A stretch of DNA of 5,818 nt from Clostridiaceae bacterium (GCA_904501875.1 CAJGCQ010000072.1:1-5818); one strand, 5' to 3'; positions 1 to 5,818 are shown, numbered from the stretch's first letter. Notes: generated by a model from the sequence alone, not told the origin. Made by a program: numbers and translations.

Positions 1-1
1 T

Positions 2-349
2 ACAAAAAAGCGTGAGCTTATCGAACGGGCGCTTGATGATGTTATCGTCGGCATAAATAATTATGACGACAAGGCTTATTTTGACTGCCTTTTAAGGCTT
101 GCAAAAAAGAACGCTATGAGTGAAAAGGGCGAAATGCTTCTATCCTCCCGTGATTTATCTCGTGATAAGGGCGATTTTGTAAAGGCGTTAGATACGCTTT
201 CTGTAACCCTAAGCGATACTCCTGCGGATATTAACGGCGGTTTTATCCTAAAATACGGCGATATAATTATTAACTGCGAGCTGTCGGCAGTAATGCGTGA
301 AAAGCGTGATGAGATAACCGACACGCTTAACACAGCCCTTTTCGGCTGA
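2..349 (+). CDS. atpE: V-type ATP synthase subunit E, C-terminal part (5' end outside window)
   Basis: This is the final 115 codons of the peripheral-stalk subunit E (also called NtpE). The frame is open from the left edge and stops at a TGA. The family is usually about 190-200 residues, so roughly 80 N-terminal residues, mainly the long coiled-coil helix, lie outside. The visible part matches the globular C-terminal domain, which binds the top of the A3B3 head: the ending GGFILKYGDIIINCELSAV, then a charged helix MREKRDEITDTL and a final LFG, is the typical C-terminal pattern of this family. E pairs with a second stalk subunit (G/H) to hold the head still while the rotor turns. The ATG at 116 is internal to the protein and is not a credible start, because the upstream sequence in the same frame continues the helix (TKKRELIERAL...). 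Next gene begins 28 nt downstream. Identification rests on motif memory and operon position; confidence is high. Confidence 0.9.
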   Translation, partial: TKKRELIERALDDVIVGINNYDDKAYFDCLLRLAKKNAMSEKGEMLLSSRDLSRDKGDFVKALDTLSVTLSDTPADINGGFILKYGDIIINCELSAVMREKRDEITDTLNTALFG

Positions 350-367
350 TAACTTTAAGTTTTAAGT

Positions 368-373
368 AGGTGA
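368..373 (+). promoter_or_regulatory. Ribosome binding site of atpC
   Basis: AGGTGA lies 4 nt before the ATG at 378. It is a weaker and closer Shine-Dalgarno than those before atpA, atpB and atpD. It supports the 378 start. Confidence 0.55.
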
Positions 374-377
374 AACT

Positions 378-1355
378 ATGTCAGTTAAATCCGTTGGTTT
401 TGCCATAGGAAATTTAAGGGCAAGGGAAAACAGGCTTTTAAAGGCAGGCGACCTAAATCAGCTTTCCGCCGCCAAAAGCACAGAGGAGCTTGCTAAAATG
501 CTTGTGGATAGGGGAATCGGCTCTACCGATACCGCCGATGTCCCAAAGCTTTTAAGCGAGGAAACCGAAAAGCTTTGGGAATATGTCACCGAAAACGCCC
601 CCGATATGTCGGCATTTGAGCCCTTTTTGTATGAAAATGATTTTCATAACTATAAGGCTGTGCTTAAAGGCGTGGTATGCGGTAGGGAATATACGGGACT
701 TCTTATTCTTCCCGCCACGGTGGAAATATTGGTGCTTGAACGCTCGGTGCAAGAAAAGCGTTTTGACCTGCTGCCCGAATTTATGCGCGCTGCCGCCGAG
801 GAGGCATATTCCGTCTTTACAAAAACAGGGGATAGCCAGCTTGCCGACTGCATAATTGATGCGGGACTCATGATAGCACAGCTCAATAAGGCTCAAAAAA
901 TCGGTAACCCTGTAATTTTAAAGCTTATAACCGTGACGGTATTTTATAACAATATAAAGGCAGCTCTGCGTGGGGCAAAGGCGAATAAATCCGCTGCTTT
1001 TTTAGAAACCGCACTTACCGAAACGGGTGTTGTTCCAAAAAAGGCTATGGTTTTGGCGGCGCTTGGCGGAGAAGAAAAGCTGTTAGAGCTTTTAGCGGGC
1101 GCTACAGCACTTGGCGGTCCTGAAGCCGCCGATGCCTATAGAAGTTCCCCTGCGGAGCTTGAACAATTTGCCGAAGACCGCATTATAAATACTGCTAAAC
1201 AGTGTAAATTTATCACGGTGGGTATTGAACCGATTGTTGGCTATATGTTAGCACGCAAGGCGGAAATCACCGACCTACGCATAATTTACAGCGGTATTAA
1301 AACAGGTCAGCCCACCGAAAAAACAAGGGAAAGGCTGCGTGAGCTTTATGGTTAA
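378..1355 (+). CDS. atpC: V-type ATP synthase subunit C
   Basis: A 325-residue subunit C (NtpC, homologous to eukaryotic subunit d/Vma6), close to the usual length of about 330. It is a soluble, all-helical, funnel-shaped protein that sits on the membrane rotor ring and receives the D-F shaft, joining V1 to V0. Visible signatures are the N-terminal helix GFAIGNLRARENRLL (about residues 7-21), the helical repeat NDFHNYKAVLKGVV in the middle, and the strongly conserved C-terminal stretch PIVGYMLARKAEITDLRII (about 285-303), followed by a charged tail RERLRELYG. There is no signal peptide or membrane segment. The start ATG at 378 is preceded by AGGTGA. The last 8 nt overlap the start of atpF, which suggests translational coupling. 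Nothing appears truncated. Sequence conservation in this family is low, so the call leans on the C-terminal motif and its place between E and F. Confidence 0.93.
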   Translation: MSVKSVGFAIGNLRARENRLLKAGDLNQLSAAKSTEELAKMLVDRGIGSTDTADVPKLLSEETEKLWEYVTENAPDMSAFEPFLYENDFHNYKAVLKGVVCGREYTGLLILPATVEILVLERSVQEKRFDLLPEFMRAAAEEAYSVFTKTGDSQLADCIIDAGLMIAQLNKAQKIGNPVILKLITVTVFYNNIKAALRGAKANKSAAFLETALTETGVVPKKAMVLAALGGEEKLLELLAGATALGGPEAADAYRSSPAELEQFAEDRIINTAKQCKFITVGIEPIVGYMLARKAEITDLRIIYSGIKTGQPTEKTRERLRELYG

Positions 1356-1665
1356 GATAGCGGTTTTAGGCGATACCGAAAGCATTAAGGGCTTTGCGGC
1401 GGTGGGGCTTGACATTTACCCCTGCGATAAAGACTCTGACGCTGAAGAGATTTTTTCAAAAATCGTCTCGGCTAACTACGGTATAATTTATGTGACCGAG
1501 CGTTTAGTGCCTACACTTAAACGGCAAATAGATAAAACCGATAAACAGCTTACCCCCTCGGTAGTGCCGATTATCGGTGTTTCGGGCAATAACGGCACGG
1601 GTACTGCCGCACTTAAGGCGGCGGTGGAAAAGGCGGTCGGCTCGGATATAATTTTCAACAAATAG
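1348..1665 (+). CDS. atpF: V-type ATP synthase subunit F
   Basis: A 105-residue subunit F (named NtpG in Enterococcus hirae), the small Rossmann-like protein that binds the side of shaft subunit D in the central stalk. Diagnostic features, counted from the ATG at 1348, are KIAVLGD at 3-9, KGFAAVGLDIYP at 14-25, a second strand GIIYVTERL at 45-53, VVPIIGVSGNNGTG at 72-85, and a C-terminal helix AVEKAVGSDIIF at 92-103. These are the standard family landmarks, in order, at the usual length of about 100-105 residues. The start is ambiguous. A GTG at 1339 in the same frame would add three residues (MSF). I prefer ATG 1348 because family members normally begin one or two residues before the K-I-A/G-V strand. 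Start and stop codons overlap atpC (ATG 1348, atpC stop ends 1355). Only a modest purine run (AAGGGAAAGG, 1325-1334) lies upstream, so initiation probably depends on ribosomes finishing atpC. Confidence 0.93.
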   Translation: MVKIAVLGDTESIKGFAAVGLDIYPCDKDSDAEEIFSKIVSANYGIIYVTERLVPTLKRQIDKTDKQLTPSVVPIIGVSGNNGTGTAALKAAVEKAVGSDIIFNK

Positions 1666-1666
1666 C

Positions 1667-1674
1667 AAAAGGAG
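1667..1674 (+). promoter_or_regulatory. Ribosome binding site of atpA
   Basis: AAAAGGAG lies 8 nt before the ATG at 1683 and begins 1 nt after the atpF TAG. It is a strong, well-spaced Shine-Dalgarno that fixes the atpA start. Confidence 0.75.
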
Positions 1675-1682
1675 ATATAAGA

Positions 1683-3452
1683 ATGACCGAAGGAACAATA
1701 ACCAAGGTTGCAGGTCCTCTTGTAATAGCCGAGGGTATGCGTGACGCCGATATGTTCGATGTTGTCCGTGTTTCGGATAAAAAGCTTATCGGTGAGATTA
1801 TAGAAATGCACGGTGATAAGGCATCCATTCAGGTTTATGAGGAAACTGCGGGCTTAGGACCTGGGGAAAAGGTTGTATCAACGGGCAAGCCTTTAAGCGT
1901 TGAGTTAGGGCCCGGACTTATCGGCTCTATATTTGATGGAATACAGCGTCCCCTTGCCGAAATTATGAAGGTTAGCGGTACTAATCTTCAGCGAGGCGTT
2001 GAAGTACCCGCCCTCTCCCGTGAGAAAAAGTGGCACTTCACCCCCGTAAAAAATGTCGGTGATGTAGTTAAGGGCGGCGATACAGTAGGTACTGTTCAAG
2101 AAACCGCCATTGTAAGCCATAAAATAATGCTTCCCAACAAAATGTCGGGCAAAATAGTTGAGATTGCCGAGGGCGATTACACCGTTGAAGATGCCGTTTA
2201 TAAGGTAGAGACTGAAAAGGGCGTAGTTGAGCTTACCCTTATGCAGTCTTGGCCTGTCCGTGTTGGCAGACCCTATAAGCGTAAATTATCACCCGATATT
2301 CCGCTTGTAACGGGTCAGCGTGTAATAGACACTCTCTTCCCGATAGCAAAGGGCGGTGTTGCGGCGGTTCCCGGCCCCTTCGGCTCGGGTAAAACCGTTG
2401 TTCAGCACCAGCTTGCAAAGTGGGCGGCGGCGGATATTATAGTTTATATCGGCTGCGGCGAGCGCGGCAACGAAATGACCGATGTTTTAAATGAATTCCC
2501 CGAGCTTAAAGACCCGAGAACGGGCAACTCCCTTATGGAGCGCACGGTGCTTATTGCAAACACCTCGGATATGCCTGTTGCGGCCCGTGAGGCGTCAATT
2601 TATACCGGTATTACAATAGCCGAATATTTCCGTGATATGGGTTATACAGTAGCTCTTATGGCCGACTCTACCTCCCGTTGGGCAGAGGCACTGCGTGAAA
2701 TGTCGGGCAGACTTGAAGAAATGCCTGGCGAAGAGGGCTATCCCGCATACTTAGGCTCCCGTTTGGCACAGTTCTATGAGCGTGCGGGACGAGTAATAGT
2801 AAACGGCGGAGAGGAAACCGAAGGCGCACTTTCGGTAATCGGAGCAGTTTCCCCTCCGGGCGGCGATATTTCGGAGCCCGTTTCACAGGCTACCCTTAGA
2901 ATAGTAAAGGTATTCTGGGGTCTTGATTCCTCCCTTGCTTATAAGCGACATTTTCCCGCAATAAACTGGCTTACAAGCTATTCGCTTTATGCTGATTCTC
3001 TGTCAAATTGGTTCAATAAAAATGTAAAGACCGATTGGTATAAGCTTAGGGGCAGACTTATGGCACTCCTTCAAGAGGAAGCCGAGCTTGAAGAGATAGT
3101 AAAGCTTGTGGGTATGGACGCACTCTCTGCGCCTGACCGCCTAAAGCTTGAGGCGGCAAGGTCTATAAGAGAGGACTACTTGCACCAGAACGCCTTTGAC
3201 GATACCGATACCTATACCTCGCTTAATAAGCAGTATCTTATGATGGAGCTTATTTTAGCCTTTTACGATAAATCGGCCACGGGGTTAGAAAAGGGAGCGG
3301 CGATTGAAAAAATCGTTTCTATGCCCTCAAGGGAGCGCATAGGCCGCTTTAAGTACACATCCGAAAATAAAATCGATTCCGAATACACCGAAATTTTAGC
3401 CGAGCTTGACAGTGATGTTGACAGAGCTGTTAAGACTTCCGACGAGCTGTAA
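1683..3452 (+). CDS. atpA: V-type ATP synthase catalytic subunit A
   Basis: A 589-residue catalytic A subunit (NtpA), full length for the family (about 585-595). Three copies alternate with three B subunits in the V1 head and carry the ATP sites that drive, or are driven by, rotation. Layout: N-terminal beta barrel (about 1-75, with GPLVIAEGMRDADM at 11-24), the A-specific bulge domain (about 110-190, EVPALSREKKW to the end of the inserted beta region), the nucleotide-binding domain (about 200-440), and a C-terminal helical bundle. Visible motifs are the P-loop GPFGSGKT at 231-238 with K237 and T238, CGERGNEMTDV with catalytic E260 and neighbouring R261, the Walker B region LMADSTSR with D328, then EEGYPAYLGSRLAQFYERAGR, SPPGGDISEPVSQ and FWGLD, and the C-terminal NAFDDTDTYTSL. 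All expected catalytic residues are present; positions are one less than the E. hirae numbering I recall (K238, E261, R262). There is no intein in the P-loop region. A strong ribosome binding site supports the start. Confidence 0.98.
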   Translation: MTEGTITKVAGPLVIAEGMRDADMFDVVRVSDKKLIGEIIEMHGDKASIQVYEETAGLGPGEKVVSTGKPLSVELGPGLIGSIFDGIQRPLAEIMKVSGTNLQRGVEVPALSREKKWHFTPVKNVGDVVKGGDTVGTVQETAIVSHKIMLPNKMSGKIVEIAEGDYTVEDAVYKVETEKGVVELTLMQSWPVRVGRPYKRKLSPDIPLVTGQRVIDTLFPIAKGGVAAVPGPFGSGKTVVQHQLAKWAAADIIVYIGCGERGNEMTDVLNEFPELKDPRTGNSLMERTVLIANTSDMPVAAREASIYTGITIAEYFRDMGYTVALMADSTSRWAEALREMSGRLEEMPGEEGYPAYLGSRLAQFYERAGRVIVNGGEETEGALSVIGAVSPPGGDISEPVSQATLRIVKVFWGLDSSLAYKRHFPAINWLTSYSLYADSLSNWFNKNVKTDWYKLRGRLMALLQEEAELEEIVKLVGMDALSAPDRLKLEAARSIREDYLHQNAFDDTDTYTSLNKQYLMMELILAFYDKSATGLEKGAAIEKIVSMPSRERIGRFKYTSENKIDSEYTEILAELDSDVDRAVKTSDEL

Positions 3453-3457
3453 GGAGG
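3451..3457 (+). promoter_or_regulatory. Ribosome binding site of atpB overlapping the atpA stop
   Basis: AAGGAGG is a perfect match to the Shine-Dalgarno consensus, 9 nt before the ATG at 3467. Its first two bases are the last two of the atpA TAA, so a terminating ribosome sits directly on the next initiation site. This supports coupled synthesis of A and B, which are needed in equal amounts. Confidence 0.8.
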
Positions 3458-3466
3458 GGAGACATA

Positions 3467-4840
3467 ATGCCTAAGGAATATAAAACCATACGTGAGGTCG
3501 CAGGCCCTCTTATGATTGTAAGCGATGTTGAAAATGTAAAGTATGACGAGCTGGGTGAAATTGAGCTCCCAAGCGGCGAAATAAGGCGTTGCAAGGTGCT
3601 GGAGATTAATGGCACAAACGCCTTGGTTCAGCTTTTTGAAAGTGCGGCTGGAATTAACCTCGCCGACTCTAAGGTGCGCTTTTTAGGCAGAGGAATGGAG
3701 CTTCCCGTTTCTCCCGATATGCTCTCCCGTGTTTTTGACGGCTTAGGCAGACCGATTGACGGCGGCCCTGAGCTTATCCCGGAAAAGCGAATGGATATTA
3801 ACGGCAGACCCATGAACCCTGCGGCAAGAAACTATCCCCAAGAGTTTATACAGACGGGCGTTTCGGCTATTGACGGTCTTAATACTCTTGTAAGAGGTCA
3901 AAAATTGCCTATCTTCTCGGCCTCGGGACTTCCCCACGCTAACCTTGCTGCCCAGATTGCAAGACAGGCGGCGGTACTTGGAGATAACGAACAGTTTGCG
4001 GTTGTTTTTGCGGCAATGGGTATCACCTTTGAGGAGTCCAACTTCTTTATCGATTCCTTTAGGGAGACCGGCGCCCTTGACCGTACCGTTATGTTTGTAA
4101 ACCTTGCAAACGACCCCGCTATCGAGCGTATCGCCACACCTAAAATGGCGCTTACGGCGGCTGAATATTTAGCCTTCGACCTTGGTATGCAGGTGCTGGT
4201 TATTATGACCGATATTACAAACTACGCCGACGCTCTGCGTGAGGTTTCTGCCGCACGCAAGGAGGTGCCCGGCAGAAGAGGCTATCCTGGCTATATGTAT
4301 ACCGACTTGGCGACTCTCTATGAGCGTGCAGGCAGACTTAAAGGCAAAGACGGCTCAATAACCCTTATTCCGATTTTAACGATGCCAGAGGACGATAAGA
4401 CTCACCCGATACCCGACCTTACAGGCTATATCACAGAGGGTCAGATAATTTTAAGCCGTGAGCTTTACAGAAAGGGCATTACTCCGCCTATCGATGTACT
4501 TCCGTCCCTTTCCCGTCTTAAGGATAAGGGAATAGGCGAGGGCAGAACAAGAAAAGACCACGCAGCTACTATGAATCAGCTTTTTGCGGCCTATGCGAGA
4601 GGTAAGGACGCAAAGGAGCTTATGGTAATTTTGGGGGAGGCGGCGCTTACCGATATTGACAAGAAGTACGCCGAGTTTGCCGACAGGTTTGAAAAGGAGT
4701 ATGTCTCCCAAGGCTATACCGCCAATCGTACCATTGAGGAAACCCTTAATATCGGTTGGAGGCTTTTATCCATCCTGCCCAGAAGTGAGCTTAAACGAAT
4801 CAATGACGAGCTGCTTGACAAGTACTACGGCAAGGTATAA
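3467..4840 (+). CDS. atpB: V-type ATP synthase non-catalytic subunit B
   Basis: A 457-residue B subunit (NtpB), full length for the family (about 455-465). It alternates with A in the V1 hexamer and lends an arginine to the catalytic site at each A-B interface. The N-terminal barrel begins with YKTIREVAGPLMIV (about 5-18), followed by MLSRVFDGLGRPIDGGP (about 85-101) and FIQTGVSAIDGLNTLVRGQKLP. As expected for B, the true Walker A is missing and is replaced by SASGLPHANLAAQIARQA starting at residue 151, with no P-loop lysine. Other landmarks are FAAMGITFEESNFF, VLVIMTDITNYADALREVS, RRGYPGYMYTDLATLYERAGR, PDLTGYITEGQI, and PSLSRLKDKGIGEGRTRKDH, in which the arginine finger is R350, the same number I recall for E. 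hirae NtpB. The C-terminal helical domain ends RSELKRINDELLDKYYGKV. It lies 14 nt after atpA and 11 nt before atpD. No defects are seen. Confidence 0.98.
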   Translation: MPKEYKTIREVAGPLMIVSDVENVKYDELGEIELPSGEIRRCKVLEINGTNALVQLFESAAGINLADSKVRFLGRGMELPVSPDMLSRVFDGLGRPIDGGPELIPEKRMDINGRPMNPAARNYPQEFIQTGVSAIDGLNTLVRGQKLPIFSASGLPHANLAAQIARQAAVLGDNEQFAVVFAAMGITFEESNFFIDSFRETGALDRTVMFVNLANDPAIERIATPKMALTAAEYLAFDLGMQVLVIMTDITNYADALREVSAARKEVPGRRGYPGYMYTDLATLYERAGRLKGKDGSITLIPILTMPEDDKTHPIPDLTGYITEGQIILSRELYRKGITPPIDVLPSLSRLKDKGIGEGRTRKDHAATMNQLFAAYARGKDAKELMVILGEAALTDIDKKYAEFADRFEKEYVSQGYTANRTIEETLNIGWRLLSILPRSELKRINDELLDKYYGKV

Positions 4841-4844
4841 GGAG
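4839..4844 (+). promoter_or_regulatory. Ribosome binding site of atpD overlapping the atpB stop
   Basis: AAGGAG starts inside the atpB TAA (4838-4840) and lies 7 nt before the ATG at 4852. It is the same stop/Shine-Dalgarno overlap as at the atpA-atpB junction, and indicates coupled translation. Confidence 0.75.
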
Positions 4845-4851
4845 AGGGATA

Positions 4852-5523
4852 ATGGCAACACTTAATGTTAATCCCACCCGTATGGAGCTGACCCGCCTTA
4901 AAAAACAGCTTTCAACCGCTATTAAGGGACATAAGCTCCTTAAGGATAAGCGGGATGAGCTTATGCGGCAGTTTCTTGATATGATAAGGGAGACCAAAAC
5001 TCTGCGTGAGCAGGTTGAAGAGGGACTTAATACCGTCAACTCCGATTTTGTGCTGGCTTCAAGCGTTATGTCAAAGGAAGCGCTTGATACCGCTCTTTTA
5101 GCCCCCAAGCAGGAGGTTTATCTGGAGCAGTCAACCCGCAATGTAATGAGCGTTGATATTCCCGTTTATCATATAAGTACCAGAACAGCAGAGGAGTCGG
5201 ACATTTTTTCCTACGGCTTTGCCTCTACGAGCTTTGAGCTTGACGACGCAGTAAGCGGACTCTCTGCGCTTTTGCCCTTAATGCTCCTACTTGCCGAAAA
5301 GGAAAAGTCGGTAAAGCTTATGGCGGATGAGATTGAAAAAACCCGCCGCCGTGTAAATGCTCTCGAGCATGTCCTTATTCCCCGCTATCAGGAGACCATT
5401 CATTTTATCTCGATGAAGCTTGAGGAAAACGAACGCTCAAGCAGAGCGAGACTTATGAAGGTCAAGGATATGATGATTGAACAGCAGATTGAGTATAAGC
5501 ACACACACCCTGACGCAGTTTAA
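4852..5523 (+). CDS. atpD: V-type ATP synthase subunit D (central rotor shaft)
   Basis: A 223-residue subunit D (NtpD), within or slightly above the usual 205-225 range. It forms the long antiparallel coiled coil that turns inside the A3B3 head and plugs into subunit C below, working like the gamma subunit of F-type enzymes. The N-terminus LNVNPTRMELTRLKKQL (about 4-20), followed by GHKLLKDKRDELMRQF (about 27-42), is a near-diagnostic family signature. The first helix runs to about residue 65. A less conserved middle region (about 70-150) forms the short hairpin end. The second long helix includes EIEKTRRRVNALEHVLIPRYQETIHFI (about 160-187) and a charged tail. There are no membrane segments; the stretch SGLSALLPLMLLL at about 139-151 is hydrophobic but short. 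This is the last gene of the operon in the window: after its TAA no further plus-strand gene is seen, so subunits such as H or J of the E. hirae operon do not follow. Confidence 0.96.
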   Translation: MATLNVNPTRMELTRLKKQLSTAIKGHKLLKDKRDELMRQFLDMIRETKTLREQVEEGLNTVNSDFVLASSVMSKEALDTALLAPKQEVYLEQSTRNVMSVDIPVYHISTRTAEESDIFSYGFASTSFELDDAVSGLSALLPLMLLLAEKEKSVKLMADEIEKTRRRVNALEHVLIPRYQETIHFISMKLEENERSSRARLMKVKDMMIEQQIEYKHTHPDAV

Positions 5524-5541
5524 ATAATCAGATAGCTAAAA

Positions 5542-5592
5542 AGCCTCCCTCGTGAGGTACACTCTGTAAGGAAGGTGCCCCAAGGGGTGGCT
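5542..5592 (-). terminator. Hairpin with minus-strand T-tract; possible degenerate palindromic repeat
   Basis: AGCCTCCCT (5542-5550) pairs with GGGGTGGCT (5584-5592) over nine positions, with one T-T mismatch and one wobble, enclosing a loop that itself contains TACA-CTC-TGTA (5558-5568). On the minus strand the stem is followed directly by TTTTT (5542-5538), the layout of an intrinsic terminator for the small minus-strand gene ending at 5676. On the plus strand the following bases (CTTGTATCT) are a poor T-tract. The GCCTCCCTCGTGAGG core resembles dispersed palindromic repeats I recall from clostridial genomes; that part is from memory and unverified. The terminator role is inferred from structure only. 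Confidence 0.55.
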
Positions 5593-5624
5593 CTTGTATC
5601 TAAATTGAATAATGGATATGCGTT

Positions 5625-5655
5625 TAAGCGGTGTAGCCTTTGGCTATGCCGTTTA
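5625..5655 (+). terminator. 14-bp hairpin, probable terminator of the ATPase operon
   Basis: Bases 5625-5638 pair with 5642-5655 around a TTT loop, giving 14 consecutive pairs as plus-strand RNA, of which three are G-U wobbles. The core is TAGCC-TTT-GGCTA. In minus-strand RNA the wobbles become A-C mismatches, so the fold favours the plus strand. The 3' arm ends GTTTA and continues TTGCGTT, a moderately U-rich tract, so it could end the atp transcript about 100-130 nt after the atpD stop. The U-tract is interrupted, so this is a likely rather than certain terminator. Confidence 0.5.
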
Positions 5656-5675
5656 TTGCGTTATAAGTTACGGAT

Positions 5676-5818
5676 TTATTTATTGTTTGAGTTGCAGGAG
5701 CAATCACTATTACATTTGCTGCTGCACTGCTTGGCATAAGGACAGCCAATGCATTTTTCGCCACGCTTTTTTGCACGGATAAGATAGCATATAATACCTG
5801 ATGCAATCGCAACCAATA
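5676..5818 (-). CDS. FeoB-associated Cys-rich membrane protein (5' end outside window)
   Basis: Reading the minus strand from the right edge, the last 46 codons of a small protein are visible, ending at a TAA (5678-5676). The peptide starts with the end of a transmembrane helix, LVAIASGIICYLI, followed by a basic stop-transfer patch RAKKRG and a Cys-rich tail with KCIGCPYAKQC and spacing C-x2-C-x5-C-x3-C-x3-C-x-C, ending NSNNK. One membrane helix, a positive patch and a short Cys-rich cytoplasmic tail are the hallmarks of the FeoB-associated Cys-rich membrane protein family (Pfam FeoB_associated), usually about 50-70 residues, so only some 10-20 residues are missing. Members are commonly encoded just downstream of feoB, the GTP-dependent ferrous iron transporter. 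Their exact role is not established; metal handling or assembly of the Feo complex is plausible. A longer open frame overlapping here (5624-5812, minus) is a shadow. It could instead be another small metal-binding membrane protein, but the fit is good. Confidence 0.8.
   Translation of the reverse strand, partial: LVAIASGIICYLIRAKKRGEKCIGCPYAKQCSSKCNSDCSCNSNNK

Noticed and set aside
552..896. 114-residue minus-strand open frame inside atpC, and the overlapping plus-strand frame at 583-855.
   Set aside because: Both lie antisense or out of frame within a clearly coding, conserved subunit C, with no recognisable protein features. They are shadow frames.
1488..1811. 107-residue minus-strand open frame across the atpF-atpA junction.
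   Set aside because: It spans two well-supported plus-strand genes and a strong ribosome binding site, and its translation has no domain character.
2373..2396. Possible intein insertion site in the atpA P-loop, as in some archaeal and yeast A subunits.
   Set aside because: The P-loop GPFGSGKT is continuous and the protein has normal length, so no intein is present.
12..5556. The hexamer CGTGAG recurs many times across the window, suggesting a possible dispersed signal.
   Set aside because: Most copies are in frame as Arg-Glu codons (CGT GAG), the preferred codons of this genome in charged helices. This is codon usage rather than a DNA motif.
5624..5812. 62-residue minus-strand open frame (starting MRLHQVLYAIL).
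   Set aside because: It overlaps the FeoB-associated frame, has no recognisable motif and no clear ribosome binding site. The neighbouring frame explains the sequence much better.
1..5818. A novel defence, mobile or biosynthetic system.
   Set aside because: Every plus-strand gene is a standard V-type ATPase subunit in the usual order. No transposase, integrase, CRISPR repeat, tRNA or unusual gene fusion is seen.

Overview
This window is one continuous stretch of a V/A-type (vacuolar/archaeal-type) ATPase operon on the plus strand, in the order E-C-F-A-B-D. It is followed by a short convergent intergenic region and the 3' part of a small minus-strand gene that runs off the right edge. The best guess for the source is an anaerobic Firmicute of the class Clostridia. 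The reasons are the bacterial E-C-F-A-B-D order, proteins closer to my memory of clostridial and enterococcal Ntp/Atp subunits than to archaeal ones, strong AAGGAG-type ribosome binding sites, moderate GC content, and a FeoB-associated Cys-rich protein next door. TGA, TAA and TAG are all used as stops, so this is the standard bacterial code. I cannot name a genus from the sequence.

Layout: 2-349 is the C-terminal part of subunit E (peripheral stalk). 378-1355 is subunit C (collar between rotor shaft and membrane ring). 1348-1665 is subunit F (central stalk), overlapping the end of C by 8 nt. 1683-3452 is subunit A (catalytic, intact P-loop). 3467-4840 is subunit B (non-catalytic, keeps the arginine finger). 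4852-5523 is subunit D (rotor shaft). Gaps are 28 nt or less, and the atpA and atpB stop codons lie inside or touch the next gene's Shine-Dalgarno, so this is one polycistronic, translationally coupled unit. Together A3B3 plus D and F form the V1 motor, C joins it to the membrane ring, and E belongs to the stator. The membrane subunits (I and K) and the partner stalk subunit (G/H) are not visible and are presumably encoded upstream. Without subunit K, whether the enzyme moves Na+ or H+ cannot be told.

From 5524 to 5675 there is no gene. This stretch holds two hairpins whose base pairing is strand-biased. The left one (5542-5592) has a T-tract on the minus strand. The right one (5625-5655) pairs better as plus-strand RNA and is followed by a U-rich stretch. 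They read as a crossed pair of convergent terminators, which would give the two converging transcripts complementary 3' ends. The left one also looks like a degenerate copy of a dispersed palindromic repeat.

On the minus strand, 5818 to 5676 encodes the end of a transmembrane helix, a basic patch and a Cys-rich tail typical of FeoB-associated Cys-rich membrane proteins. This suggests a ferrous iron uptake (feo) locus just beyond the window. I see no previously undescribed system here; the interest lies in the 3' intergenic region and this hidden gene.
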